Assembly: GCA_006503535.1 (NCBI GenBank)
Contig: QYRS01000003.1
Location: forward strand, 2,108,001 to 2,172,000
Length of the DNA: 64,000 nt
DNA from: Arthrinium phaeospermum
Lineage: Eukaryota > Ascomycota > Sordariomycetes > Amphisphaeriales > Apiosporaceae
Direction of reading: 5' to 3'
A model generated the notes under the pieces. That model searched no databases, had not been told where the DNA came from, and was given only the letters and a program-made list of their open reading frames with translations. This document shows, piece after piece, positions 11,288 through 24,208 of this stretch (position 1 is the first letter of the stretch; the number at the start of each line of letters is the position of its first letter). A program made the position numbers and the translations under genes.

Positions 11288-12974
11288 TTACTTCCGGAGC
11301 ACCCGGCCAGCCAGGTTTCGCCAGAAGCTCTGAGCCCGTCTGTCCGCAAAATCGGCGCTGGGCATCATAACCTCGTCGCGGACCATGGGGCCAACGATGT
11401 CTTCGTCGCCTCGGTCCGGGAACTTGCCCTCGGCATCCATGCGTGGGAGTGTCGTGAGGACGGCTCTGTCGTAGTTGGATAAGGCAGATGCGGCGCCGGT
11501 GGAGAGAACGGCGTCGGCGAGCTCATCAAGCTCCAAACGCCAGGCCGCATCGATTTCGGCCCATTTCTCTTCCGTCATGGCATACGTCTTCGAAGTAGTA
11601 CCATAGTGCTCGCCCGTGCGTGCCAAGTGCTTAGTGTAGTTGACGCGAGCCGTGTCCCAATCACCCTTCAATTGGTGCAGAGAGTCGAGAGTAAGCACGT
11701 CGGGCTTGTAAGGTTGGGGCTCGATGGTGAAGTTTGCATGTCCCAGGCGGTCCGACCAAGCATCGGGTGCAGGGATGTTTGGCAACTCGGCGGAGATGGC
11801 GACTCTGTGGAAAGACGAGTACGAAGCCTTGGTGCTGAGCGGCGGAGACAAGCTAATAGGTGATTGCGGTTCCATAAGCGGCGAAGAGACGATGGTGGGC
11901 GACTCGAGCGGCGAGGGTGTAGCTGTCGAAGAGGTCGTCGAGGCATCGTTCATAAAAGGCGGCAACAACGGGGATGTTGCAAGAGTGCGTTGTCGCTCAA
12001 TATCGGGGCCGGCGCTGTTGGCCTTCTCAATATCAATCGAAGCCGGGAGAGTGACGCTCTCGCTGCTCTCAAAGAAAGAGAGAGCCGGGGTCGGGGGCAG
12101 AGCAAGGTCTTGAGATGGGTGGGATGTGCACTGGGATGTGCGCTTTATCCGGCCCGTGGTTGACAGTGACGAGGACCGACTGGTGCTGGATGCCGCTCGG
12201 GAGACGGCCCTGGAGAAAGCAGGGCGCAGGTCAAAGCCAAAGTCGGACACAGGCGATTGAGCGATGCTGCCGCTCGCCTTCCTCTTTGACTTCCAACGTG
12301 TCAAAGGCGGGAATCGCGAGCCGATGCGTTGGCCCAAGCCACTGAAGGGGGACTCGGTGCCGCTCTGACGCTTCTTCGAAACCCGGAGAGTAGAGTTGAA
12401 GTCGCTGTCGCTGAGGAACCCAATATCATACTCGAAGTTTCCAGAAGGGGCATAGATATCCGTGGCACTTTGGACCATGTCTGCATCTTGGTGGATACAT
12501 GGCTCGTCACCTGCGCAATGGAGTGTTAGTGGGGATAGTAGAAGATACCGGCCAATGGCAAGACTTACAGAGACAGTTGTACAGATCGAAGTGATCTGAT
12601 GCACAATCGTCACAGTCGTCCGAGTTGTAGTTGTAGAAAGAGTCCGTGTCGGAGAACTGGGGCTCCAAAGGCTCTTCCTGGACGTCGGGAAGGACCCAGT
12701 TGCCGGCACCAGCCTTTTGCGAAAACTGTGTAGGCGACGAGGGACCTTCAGAGGTGGCCGGAGTGGAGAGGTCGATGGAGGAGTTGTCGCTGGAGCAGCG
12801 AACATGGCCACGCGAGAAGGGAGGGGTCACGGGCGCTGAGCCTTCGGGCGAGGAAGTATCTACGACGGAGGTCGCGTAGACGTAGTCACCCTCAAGATCG
12901 AAGAGTTGCGCATCTTCGAGCTTTTCGCGCTCAACCATGAGAGGCAGCTGCAGAGGTCGTAACTTGGAAGCCAT
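11288..12974 (-). CDS. Ser/Pro-rich protein of unknown function
   Basis: Two exons on the minus strand, 12974-12569 and 12510-11288, give 542 aa. I do not recognise a catalytic domain. The N-terminal half is acidic and Ser/Pro rich with a Cys/Asp patch (DDCDDCASDHFDLYNCLC) running across the splice junction. The middle is a long Ser/Thr/Pro-rich, probably disordered and phosphorylated stretch. The last 160 residues, from about PNIPAPDAWSDRLGHANF to the end, look folded: helices with LHQLKGDWDTARVNYTKHLARTGEHYG and an acidic WAEIDAAWRLELDELAD segment. This layout is common in fungal cytoplasmic or nuclear scaffold proteins. Start ATG 12974 is the first ATG in frame. Its upstream side faces the 12 kb gene-poor stretch. 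Confidence 0.8.
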
Positions 12975-15900
12975 TTCGCGTGTGGGTGAATGGGATGGTA
13001 ACGTGCAGCAACAGCCAGAGGCGACGCTCGACACTGGGTGTCTGCTGCTGGAGTCGTGGGTATTAATCAAGGGCAAAGAATGAAGGCCAGGGTGGTGGTT
13101 CAAGTGCCTTGTAACAAGGAATGGGTCGACGTTTTGTTTTTATTTGCGCGGGCCGGGGTTGGTGGGGGAGGAAGGTTGGGTGAGATACGTCAGTTTTGGT
13201 GTGAGTGATCTTCCCTGCCTTTCTCGGTTTCTTTTTCCTAAGCTCGCTTGGAAAAGTCTTGGTAGGTTGGATGTTGGTTTCGGCAATGTAAGCGATGGGC
13301 AAATGCTGCAGTTTGTAATTGTTCTTCCCCAGACTGCACGAGGTCACGTTGGCATCCTTATAATGAATGATAGCCGCTTGCTGCGAATAAGACACACAGA
13401 GCGCTGGCTGTCTGGCTCTGGTTTTCAATCGGTCGCTTGGCGCCTGCCGCTTCCCTCTGACCAATGCACCCCCGTTTGATCAAGTAACCGGTCACCGCCA
13501 GTAGTACATACGTGGACAGCAATATTTCTGCCCTATCGTCACGCAGTCGGTTGCACCCGTCCAGTCCACGTGTACCGAAGCCTGAAGGTTAGGTAGCTCT
13601 ACTACAAAATCTGTATGCAAAGCCGGCAGCTGTGGGGTGGTTCGTTGGGCGCGCGCTTCCCAGGGAAAAGAGAGGTCAGGAAAAATGGTGTGTTGTTTCC
13701 TCCGCAAGAAATCGGTCTGGGCCAATCAATTCGGGTCGAGGTGATCCAATCCAGACGGGAGGTTGAGGGAGCTCCAGGTTTGGTCACGTTGTAAGCGGCC
13801 AGTGGTTCCAGGGTACGAAGGTACTGCCACTGTGCAGATGAGGATGGAATGGTAGCAAAACCGAGGCCAATAGCGAATGTAAACGCGGTCTTGCAGTGGT
13901 ATATGTATTCCAGGATACTGCAGGATGTTGCTGAACGGTCAGTGGTAAAAAGATTGTGGTTGACAGCGAATATGAATGTTGGGTAGTACATGCGAGGGGA
14001 GGACGAGAAGGGGAAGGGGGAGAAAAGGGTTGCTTGTTCGCTCGTCTATCTATGGGATGGGGTGGAGAGCATTGGGTGGGCTGCTTCTGCCATGGATGCT
14101 TGGTGGTGGTGCTTGGGTGATTTTGGCCCATGTACCTAACATACAAGGGCATAGAAATACGGGCAGTGTTCTTCAATTGCAACTCTCAACCCCCCCAGGT
14201 CGATGGATGCCGCTTGACTGGGATGGACGGGACCCAAAGTGCTAAGTACCTTGGGCTATGTACATTCTGGAATTGAGAAGGGATTGGGACCAGGACTGGA
14301 CTGGGGTATGATGTCTGCATAATAGGTATGTGCGGGTGTGGACGTCCTCCTCTCGTTTCCTAGCTTCCACTTTGAGAATGGCACGCCATCTTGCCATCCA
14401 TACTGTACGGCAATGCATGCGTGCGTATTAAAAAAAAAAATATTAGAGCGGCCAGAACAGAAGAAACGAAACGGAACGAACCACGCTCACCACATCGCCC
14501 AACCCTCAAAACTCTTACCGTCTTACTTACTACCCAATCGCACTACTAGCAACTAGGGACTACTTCCGTCGTGTACAGTGCCGTCTGAAGGGCGCTAGGC
14601 ATCTTAATGAAGAAACGCGATCCGGGGGGGATACGTCCACCCGACTCACGTTGCCATAGTAAGTCGGTAGGCAGGACACAAGCGTCTGGCTAGCAAGCTG
14701 TAGTTCGGCCGCCTGAGAACGTGCCGACATGGGATGGACCCGTCAAGGGAGTGCTACTGGACAATCCATGTACCCAGGAGCTGGCCAGGTACAAAAGTCT
14801 ACCGGAGCGGTTACAGGGTCGTTCCCCGTTAGAATGGGTGGGCGAGAGGTGGGATGGCAGTTCCCAATGCTGCACGAAGCAGCACTGGCAGCGCGGGTGG
14901 CCTGTGTGGCTGGCGGGTGGGCTCCCTGACTCGCCCGGGGGTCTGTTCGTGACTCTCTTTTCTTCTCTACCTATCCTGTCCGCCGAAAAAGCTCACGGAC
15001 AGAACTCGGCAGGAATAAGTCAAAATCTTTTTTGACTTATTGAGCGGGAGTCGAGTTTCTGTTGTCCAATACCTCTCCACCACCAGAATACCTATGACAT
15101 ATAGCTTGCTCAACCTCTGCCACTAACCCATCGTGTGGGCAGCGATGGCGTCTGTGGCTCTATTAAAGCTTCTGTCTTACACTCAGCTTCGCCTGCAAAA
15201 AAGGGCATGTAGGGGCATGTAAAATGACCCAAAAGTCAATTGCGGCATCTTTCACAGCAGTCCCCTACCGTGGAGGCTTACACGCCACGCTAGTGGAGGT
15301 TTGGCATTGCAAAGGGCCATTCCTATCCCCCGTTGTGAAATTCAAATAGTGCCTACCTATTCCAAACCCAACCGCCGGGACGCTTCCGCCGACAAGGGAA
15401 GAAATGAGGTTGCAAGCCTTTTGGTGCATTAAAGTGCGCAAAGTATGGGTAGATGAATGCGACTATGCGGGCACGGCGGGCATGGGGGGCCTGTTACTTC
15501 GCGGTAGAGCGATAAATGATAACCTGGGGGTGGGCGCCAAGTGAGCAAGGCTTTTCGCGAGCTTCTATTTGCTTCTTCCCAGATAGCCTTGCATCAACCC
15601 GCTGTTGTCTGACCTCCCTACTCCTCCCCGTCTCCTCCCTCTTGCGGCAAGTGCCTATCCAGAGTGCAGGCCTAACTTATGCAGCCTTCACCTACATTCT
15701 CCTATTCTTCTGGTCGGTCAAGAAAAGACGGTCTCCATCCAGCAGTTCTTCCTTCCTGTGCCACGGCACTGGCCATCTGGTGCCATTGCTGTCTCTGCGC
15801 CATGCTCGTTTTTGGCCTAGCTGGCCTAGGGTCACCTCACTTTGCTGGCAGAACCTTTCTTTGTCTCTTCCATACCATCCATCCTCTGCAGGGATTCGAG

Positions 15901-17435
15901 CTCCATGTCAAGCAGATGGGGCAAAGAGCCAGTCGGGATGCAACTCCGTCAGTCCGCCAGCCGTTTCTCATGCTTACCATACCATGAGCTCGAGCTGGCT
16001 AGGCTGGGGAGGGCCACGATGTCGGTGTCGGGCCCACCTTATTACCATGGGAAACACCGCCCAGCATTGTCTTCGAGATACGAGCAGCTGATTGTACAGT
16101 AACAGATCCCCGTGGCCCATGGTATCGAGAACGGAACGGCCACTCGGTGCTTGTTACACCATTATAGTGCAAGCGTAGAGGTCCACGATGGAAGATACTC
16201 TACGAATGTAACATGGTGAAACATATCTACGCCGAAAATATAATTCAGGTGGCGGGCAGCGCAGAAACAACAAACAACTGTAAGGAGAGACAATGATCTC
16301 AGAACGTGTGTGCGGTCACGTGCATCACATAATCACTTGCTGTTGTCAGATCAGATCCAGCTCACTCCTCGCATGCATGAGCAGATGGTATTGCATCTCA
16401 ACACTTGGTGATGCCATGGACTTGAAGTTGGAAGTAAGAGAAGAAGAAAAATAAGCCTCTTCTTTCCGGATCGCATAAAGGCCGACGATGGGGGCCAAGA
16501 GCCTTACGTACCTCAACAGCAGAGTCTTCTCGATAAAATCCACGCACAGAATGATCGTGAGCTGGCAAAGTCCCACTATCCCAGTCCCCGGCGCAGGTTA
16601 CCTATTCGAGACAGGCGCCGGTATCCGATGGAGTGGTTTTCTGGGACTCATTGGTCTGGACTCTGGACTCTATGGGATCCCTGTGTTTCGTTCACTGGCG
16701 GTCATGAAAGCCTCTTTCGTCAACAACACAGATATCAGCCTATCGGTTTCCGAGGGGACGCATTACAATACGGTCGGAAGCCCGGCCAGAGACTCGCAGC
16801 CATACTCGCCGTTTAATCAATGTCAATGAGCAAAGATGCGGGCTTGTATGCGGGCGTGGATCCCGCCAGGGTTCCGAGTTGGGGCTCATTAAAGAAAAAA
16901 GGGTGCAGAATATGCGCTTCAAGCCTCCGAAAATGAATACGATGCTATTATTACTCCAAGCCACAAATTGCGGATAGCCACATTGTGGACCGGAAGAAGT
17001 GCCAAGACCTTTGTCAGCGCCACTGATGACATCGGCGTTCGCAGCAGCTTTCCAGGTTGATCAGTCAATTGACGTGGTTGCATCTTGACTTGCTCGCTGT
17101 TTCAAACAAGAGTTGGAGAAACCCTGCAGGCGATCCAAACGTTTGACGCAGAACAAGTTTTTCAGTGCTGTTTTTTGTTGTTTTTTTGCTTTTCGACTTC
17201 GGAGACCGTTGTATTCTGTCCGAGCGCGAAACTCTAATGCCTTGAGCACGCTCGTTTGGTGTTACAATAAAGACGCGATCAGACGGATGAGGTGGGATGA
17301 TGCAATGAACCAATCTCCTGTGATAATGTGATGATGCGACTTTTACAGCTTCTCAATTGATATAATTGAGTTTGCGACCAAAAACTACTTAACATCCTAC
17401 TGACGCCACGTGCTTGCTACAAGCTTGGTCTACTC

Positions 17436-17445
17436 TACTCCGTAC
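17436..17445. repeat. TACTCCGTAC decamer, copy 1
   Basis: Exact copy of a decamer that recurs at 21938-21947 and 22799-22808, all within the gene-poor stretch. Confidence 0.6.
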
Positions 17446-19977
17446 TTGCGTACCTTACATAGGTATCATCTACAATCGAGGCTATCAAAGCTCTTTCATT
17501 AACTATCCTGATCTCTGCCATGGTTTTGATCGAGAAGGAACGTGGCGATTGGCTTCTTATCACCTCCTCACCTCCTCACCTCAGGGTCCGTAAGCTTCGG
17601 TCGCAGCCCTTCCCCTCCTTTGAGCCGGGAAGGATGCGGTTTAACGGCGGTCGTCTCATGTCCTGTCATTTGTTGTCCATTGTGGTCGATGAGTTATCAT
17701 TCTCTGGTTTTACGGCGGGCAGTCCCGCAGAAACTGTCGATACCCTTCCGCGGGCAAGTAATCTAACGCAGCGAAACGCAGTTTCGCAAATCTCATGCAC
17801 TCGGGCTGGCGACTGGCTCTGAGGAGAGCAGAGGCCGTGGTGCGTCCACAAGCTTCTTTTTGTCGACGCCCTCATCCGTGCCGGCCACCAGTGGATCCCG
17901 GAAATCCTATTGGTCGGATGTCACTGGCCACACGCTTTACGTACCCCAGACATGTATAAGTCCGTGTCATGGATTCGCATGTGCCATGCTTGCAAGCTCG
18001 ACGAGCAGAATGATTACATGTATATCATCATATCGGTTCGGCCAGTCCAGATGCAAGCTACCCCAGCGCTAGAGGTCAAGCAGCAGCCTGCAACTGGTGG
18101 GTGCGTATGGCCGCGCCCTCGTTTCTTACTACCATGAGGAGGCCCTCGGAAAAGATGAGTGGTCTTCCAATCAACGGTGTCACGCCATCCGTCACCAAGC
18201 GGGTGGCTGCTGATGAGCTCGGCTCAGTTGCATAGCTGGAGTCTGGGGTAGATGAAGACGGACAGGCTACTTGTCGATTTGACTGTGCTTCGTCGCACAC
18301 ATCAAAGACATGCTGCTGCTGTTCGCCTGGGGCGTCATCTTGGACGGGGCAAGTCGATTCGACTGACCGTTCCGTCCTCCCCTCAGGCTTACTGCCTCCT
18401 CAACGCCGAAGAAGCGCTTGCGAAATAGCGCCACGGTATAGTGCATGGCTAGAATCACGAGTGTCATCCGTGAGTCCATACATGCCATTCAATCGATCGA
18501 GGCCTACAGTGCAGAATGGCATGCAAGTACAGCTGTACATCCATCTACCGAGCTTGTCAGTCGGTCTAGATAACTCATGTGACAAGTCACTCGATGACTA
18601 GCCTGACTAAGAGCTTATGAGACGTTGCTGCATATTTTTATCACCACATTCGCCCACTCGTACCATCATCACATCATGAGTGCTCCGTGCGCCGAATCCA
18701 TAAGGGCCAGTCGCATATGTAGTTGAGATTTCGCATAGGGGTTGAATGCTACCTACCTGGTATACGCATAAACTGGCTGCTTTATTGAATGCGCGGGACG
18801 ATATTTTTGCTGTACCCGACAAAACGGCGCACCCATCATATTTGCTTTTCTGGTCCCAGCCCGCGCGACTGGTAAAGGAAGGACTGTCAGTACCTACCTA
18901 CCTTGACCGGCAAGGGACCGGATATCCATGTTTGTTCATGATCCCAGTATAGGTACTAATACGGGCAATAGCTGGGAAGCTTATTCGTCCTTTCCCTCAA
19001 CAGCCCGGAAACCTGTCTTTGGTACCTGCATTAGTTGGAAGCTTCCTGCAATTTTCCCTTCTCTCGGTCCTGATTGACGCAACCGGGCAAAACCTACAGC
19101 TCCTTACATTACTGAAGGTACAGTACAGCCTGCTTTGAACGATTTATGACCATATTCGCGATGTACCCGGTCTGGACAAAATTACGTACAGTGTTTCCAA
19201 AGCATCTTCTATCGTCGATGCGTCTGACTAAGGACCGATTGAGACTAGATTGACCCAGTTGTGTTGTCGGCATTTCCATGTCCCTAGCAGAAAAAAAGCT
19301 CCGACCCGACCGAATGAGGTTTTCCAGTCAGCATTCTCTTCTCCTCTATTCTCCTCTGCCCTTGGTGACTGGCGATCCGGCTCCACTCGGCTGGGAGCCC
19401 GGTTGGCCTGGTTGGCTGGATCAGTTTGCCAGAATCCATGCCATCGTCGCAATAACTATGGAGGGACTAAGAAGCGACGCGACAGGGAATAGCGAAGAAT
19501 TTTTCGCTTTCTAGACCAAAGTGGGATTGGGTTATGCGGTCATCGTCCATCCTCTGGCCCAAGCTGCGCTCGTTGGTAGGCAGGTGACACAAATCGCCGA
19601 AGCACAAGATTAAAAGAAAAGCTATGATGGCATGACGTCCCCTTCTCGAGAGCCTTGCTACTCGAGCTCCGAGAGCACCGAGGTCCCCATCGAAAACCCT
19701 CTCAGCCATCAGGCATTAGACCGAGGGCCCCAAAAACGCTTGCGCGTCACAGCCCCCAGGCAGACTCGCGATGGAGCTGAGCGAGCGAGTACCGCAGCTG
19801 AACGCCTTTGTTCCGCTCGTCGCTGGCGCCCCCCATTGCCCTTTGCTGCTTGCTGGCTGTGCCCTTCCCACTCTCTTGTGGGGGGAAGACGAAACACGAA
19901 CAACCAGCAATTGTCGTCGGTGGAAAGCCGTTCACGAGACCTGGTATGGTGGTTCATGCGAGCTACGACCAACAACA

Positions 19978-20001
19978 GCACGCACGCACGCACGCACGCA
20001 C
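19978..20001. repeat. GCAC tetranucleotide microsatellite
   Basis: About six perfect units of GCAC in a row in non-coding sequence. Confidence 0.85.
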
Positions 20002-21760
20002 ATACCACAGCAGTATGGAAGATATGCACTCTTCGATAGTCTAGCTCTCTCTACTTACTCTACTCATACTTGACTTTGCTGGCGCAAGACGAGCTGCGTA
20101 TATTGTTCACCAATCAACATGTATATTGTACTCGAGAATATACGCGCCATGCCGCCGCTAGTGAACCGGAAGCATGAAGGCTTGCGAGCCCATTGGCATC
20201 CTCTTGTTGGACGATTGTGCTGGCATAGTCACTTTATGGACGTGAGATGGCACAGACACACAGCGTCCAGCACCAGCTTGATTTGACCAATTGACCATGG
20301 AGTAGGTGGTGAACTTACTGGCAGCTCTCTTGGCGAACCGTTCGTTGCCTCCGCATCTCCCTTATGGCAGTAGGCTGCGAGAAGTCCCTTTCACCGGCCG
20401 CGACCCGATTCGAAGGTGACAGAAAGCCAGCGGTGGCACAAGATGCGCGGGACAGACAAAAGCTAGACCTGCAGCGCGGCCTTGCGACGCCGATCAGCAA
20501 AAGCTTACCTGCTTGGTTGGAGGAAGGCGGCGTATCGCAATGCAGTTCAGCGAGCCAAATAGTCGACGAAAGAATGACGGAATCCGGGGCCCACGGCGAG
20601 CAGTTCCAGAGTCCGTGGTAGGTATTCCTTTCTATTGCCGGTGATCTGGCCCTCCTTGGCACCCGACAAGCAGCCTAATCACACCCGCTACCGGCAACCG
20701 AGGATGCCTCCCGCCAGGATGCTGCTGCTGTCATGTCATATGTCTACATTTCCCCGGGCCTCGTCTCATTGGGCGATACCGCACTGCAACCCGCCTTTGG
20801 TTCTGCCGTGGCACTCGACGGTACTACCAATGCCTCGGTACAGAGCCCCCCATCGCAAGAGGAGGACGGCAGTGCAAGCGAGCAATTGACTTCTGACCAT
20901 GGCCTAGCCGGCCATGAGGTTAAAAACTCAATCGGTTATCGATATCAGATCAGGATCCGGCGACGCGGGGGGCCGGGTCTTTGTGTCCCTGCTCGGCAGA
21001 GTTTGACCTGAACTCTGTCCAGCAACTCTAACCCAACCTTCCTGTCCCACGTGTGCTGATAGCCGTACAGTAGCAAGGTCGAGTGCCCTGGGCCCTGGGC
21101 CCTGGCTGGTAAGTGCCAGGCACACAGACACAATTCGACACATCAGAAACCATCTGGACCACCACCACCGTCGCCACACCACGCTGGCTCCTCCCGTTCT
21201 CCCGACCCTCCACCATGGCCGTAGGCGTTGCGAAATGATGAAATCCATCCAATGGCAGTGGAGCGCCACCCTCCGCGGTGGCCCTTCACACCATCACAAA
21301 TGACATTTTCATAAGCTTATCGTCAGCACGAATTCAGGAACGCACCCTGCCTATGATGCAGTCAGCAAACCCGCTGTTGGAGGAGGGCCGAGAAGAGGAA
21401 AATTTCTTACCTTGGACTTGGGTATTTCTCCCTCCAACCCATCCCGGAGGGCGACGCTAATGCAAGGTACTGGGCAGAGTTTTGCCCGTGGGATGGTGTG
21501 GCACAGCCCTACTGGATACTTTGTCTTTGCGATTGCATTCTGATTGGTAGAGCCAAGATCTCATCGCCGGGGGTTTACCAGCCCACCCTCATTTCTAATT
21601 CTGATTCTGACTCTCGCCCTCTTTCTGGCGGCTTCTACCTCAGGGAAAGGCGGGGGTGACTGCGTGGACGAGAGTGTGTCCCAGGCTCCTTATGCTTGTG
21701 CATATCGGCTCCACGGTTTTGTTGAGTCGCCTTCTCGCGGGGTAATGCTGCCAAAAAACC

Positions 21761-21798
21761 GCGCGCGCAGGACGATATTGGCAATAACCTGCGCGCGC
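21761..21798. repeat. GC-rich inverted repeat, 11-bp arms
   Basis: GCGCGCGCAGG at 21761-21771 is the exact reverse complement of CCTGCGCGCGC at 21788-21798, with a 16-nt AT-rich spacer. Purpose unknown; could be a dimeric protein-binding site or a hairpin. Confidence 0.75.
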
Positions 21799-21937
21799 AA
21801 CAAGTATTGATTCTTGCGAGGTCGATTTCCCCGAGGAACTCCGGTCACAGTTACGTGCATTCAGCTCCATAGTCCCTGCCTGCGCGCCTGCCCCGCCGAT
21901 CGGTGTGACGAAGCTGGCATATGGCTGCTTTGCATAC

Positions 21938-21947
21938 TACTCCGTAC
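21938..21947. repeat. TACTCCGTAC decamer, copy 2
   Basis: Exact second copy, with a GGAGTA half-word about 20 bp downstream. Confidence 0.6.
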
Positions 21948-22798
21948 ATGAGATAACATATGGAGTATAGGCAGCAGCAGGCACATGTCGCCGCCGTTCA
22001 TGATCGGTAGGTGTGGAGTCTTTGTTTGATGCGCTGCTCAACAGCCAAGTCCGGTTTGGCCTCACTTATTAGTCGTCTGGGCAAACCCGACCAGCATCCC
22101 TCCGGCCCTTCGCTACGTGTAGAAGGTCTGATACTGAGTTGTGAATGTTCTAGCCACCGTCTAGGGCATACGTGGATGGCTTTTGGGAAGTATTGATCCG
22201 AACTCTGGATGACGAAGGATACGTGCTATCGCTGATTGACTCGCGGGAACCGTTAGTAGCGCCCGGCTGGTTCCCACTTAGCGAAGCTGCGCCCCAGTTT
22301 TTGTTTTTCTTGGCCCCGGCGCGTTTGCTCAGTCTGCGATGGCCGCTTGCGATTAGTCGTTGAATATATGAGTCGAGCTGGCAGCTTTCGATATCTCTCG
22401 GCGTGCCAACTTGGCGTCGTCTGACCAGCTCGTTGGGTCTCGATGGACCGATGCCAGTAGCTAGCAGGTCGTAGGGGTCCTGGGTTCTCGGGTACCCTTC
22501 CTCCTATAGGTTTAACGTATAGCAGCAAGTCAAGGTAGCTGCTGGTGCCAGCAAATACCACTGCACCCCGTCTGACAAGGGAACGAACTGACGACGCTGT
22601 TGGCTTTCCAACTTCCAACCCACGAGACGTGTACATTCGTTCAGATGACACGCAGGCAATGCGCAAGCATGTAGACAGTTGGACCACATGAATGCAGGCC
22701 TACGAGTATGTATGGCAAGTCCCAGGCGGTGGTGCGCGCAATAGCTATGGGTACCAGATGTAATGCCCTAAAGCGGAGACTTCTATAGATCACTTACT

Positions 22799-22808
22799 TA
22801 CTCCGTAC
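22799..22808. repeat. TACTCCGTAC decamer, copy 3
   Basis: Exact third copy, followed by further TATGT/ACATA words. Confidence 0.6.
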
Positions 22809-23784
22809 ATATGTATGTTCGTCCACACTACATACTATGTATGTACTACGTGAAGCAGAGTGAGGAGTTCCCCTAAGAACAGAACCCACTCCTACCTGCG
22901 GAAGAATGCGATGCATTATGCAAATATTTTCTGAGGAAGCCCACAGTGTTCCTGCTTGCAACTTGTTGAACCAGGTTGATCCTACATCTCCCTCTAGCGT
23001 GCTCGAGTATACGTCAAGGGTCCCATCCTTTGCCGCCAATGAACGGTGCGCCAAGCGGTGGTATTAGTTGTTGTCAGGAACTTTTACCCTCCTTCCCCAG
23101 CTGCGCGACTAAAGGGTATCGCCGTCCATTCCTCGAATCTTGCGCCCGGGATGCTCGGGGGCCCGTCGTCAGCTTCTAATCCTGTTCCTGATCCTGATCC
23201 ATCCTGCTGTCATGCAGCCCTGTCGGGGCGTGACCGATGACCGAGAACGGCCCGCGGGCTGATTTTTTTTTTCTTCCCTGGCGTTGGTATGGAGAATCCC
23301 GTTGAAAGGCTCCTCCTCCTCCTCTCACAATGTGCCGGATGATCACCTCGGTAGTGGTTTTCGTCGTAGCGTTGCGCAACCCGCCCGCGCGCCGGTTTGC
23401 TGCTACTGCTGCCAAACTGCTGCTAGTAATAGAGGGAGGAGGGGTTCATGCGGAACATCGACGCTTCGTGAAAAAAAAAGTCTGTGTCAAACTGGATCCC
23501 GCTATGCACATGCTGCTAGTAATATAGTAGATGCATATCACTCTCTCACACACATGTAGGCAGATGGAGAGAGAGAGCAGGCCTCAAAGGTCTAGATCGA
23601 TCTTGGGTTCCTCGCTTGAAACCCACATTATACTGTCAGTGAGAAGCGAGAGGAGATGGGTAAGTAGATCGTCCGGCGGCTTGGCTCCTTAGCAACGGTA
23701 CTGTTGAGTCAGATGCACACGAGAAAGTGCCAGGATGAGTTCTGTTGAGTGGGTGAGTGTATGCTGCGAACAACGTAAGTAGGT

Positions 23785-23816
23785 AATGCTCTTTCATCTG
23801 AATGCTCTTTCATCTG
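23785..23816. repeat. 16-bp tandem duplication
   Basis: AATGCTCTTTCATCTG occurs twice head to tail without spacer; probably a replication slippage product. Confidence 0.85.
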
Positions 23817-24174
23817 TTGGGCGCCCGGGTAGTAAACATCCGACGCATTTGGCATGTGGTCGCATGTGCTCTTTCCCCTCCTCCTTTGTGCAAAAGACCC
23901 TACGAAGTACATATGTCGCTTTTACGGTGGCTCTCGATTCCTGTCGCAGAACGGTGACGTTGATGTATCGATGGGATGGGCGCCACTACCCACGGCGGTG
24001 GCGAGTTTGGGATACATTTGACATACAACGACTTTGCTCCCCAGTTTTCAGGTGACCCAAAACTGCACTGCAACTGCATCTACGCATATGTGGACTCGTG
24101 GAGCGAGCGTCGAACGTTGAGATCATGGCCCCGGAGAACGCGTCCCATGGGCAATCTCAAAGGCCGTGCGCGCC

Positions 24175-24208
24175 CATTGCATTCATTGCTGGGTGAAGGA
24201 ATGCAATG
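24175..24208. repeat. 10-bp inverted repeat (hairpin)
   Basis: CATTGCATTC at 24175-24184 pairs exactly with GAATGCAATG at 24199-24208 around a 14-nt loop. No T-run follows. Confidence 0.7.

Noticed and set aside
15516..16091. 191-codon open frame in the gene desert
   Set aside because: Ser/Cys/Leu-rich product with two overlapping rival frames, no motif and pyrimidine-rich DNA; looks like chance.
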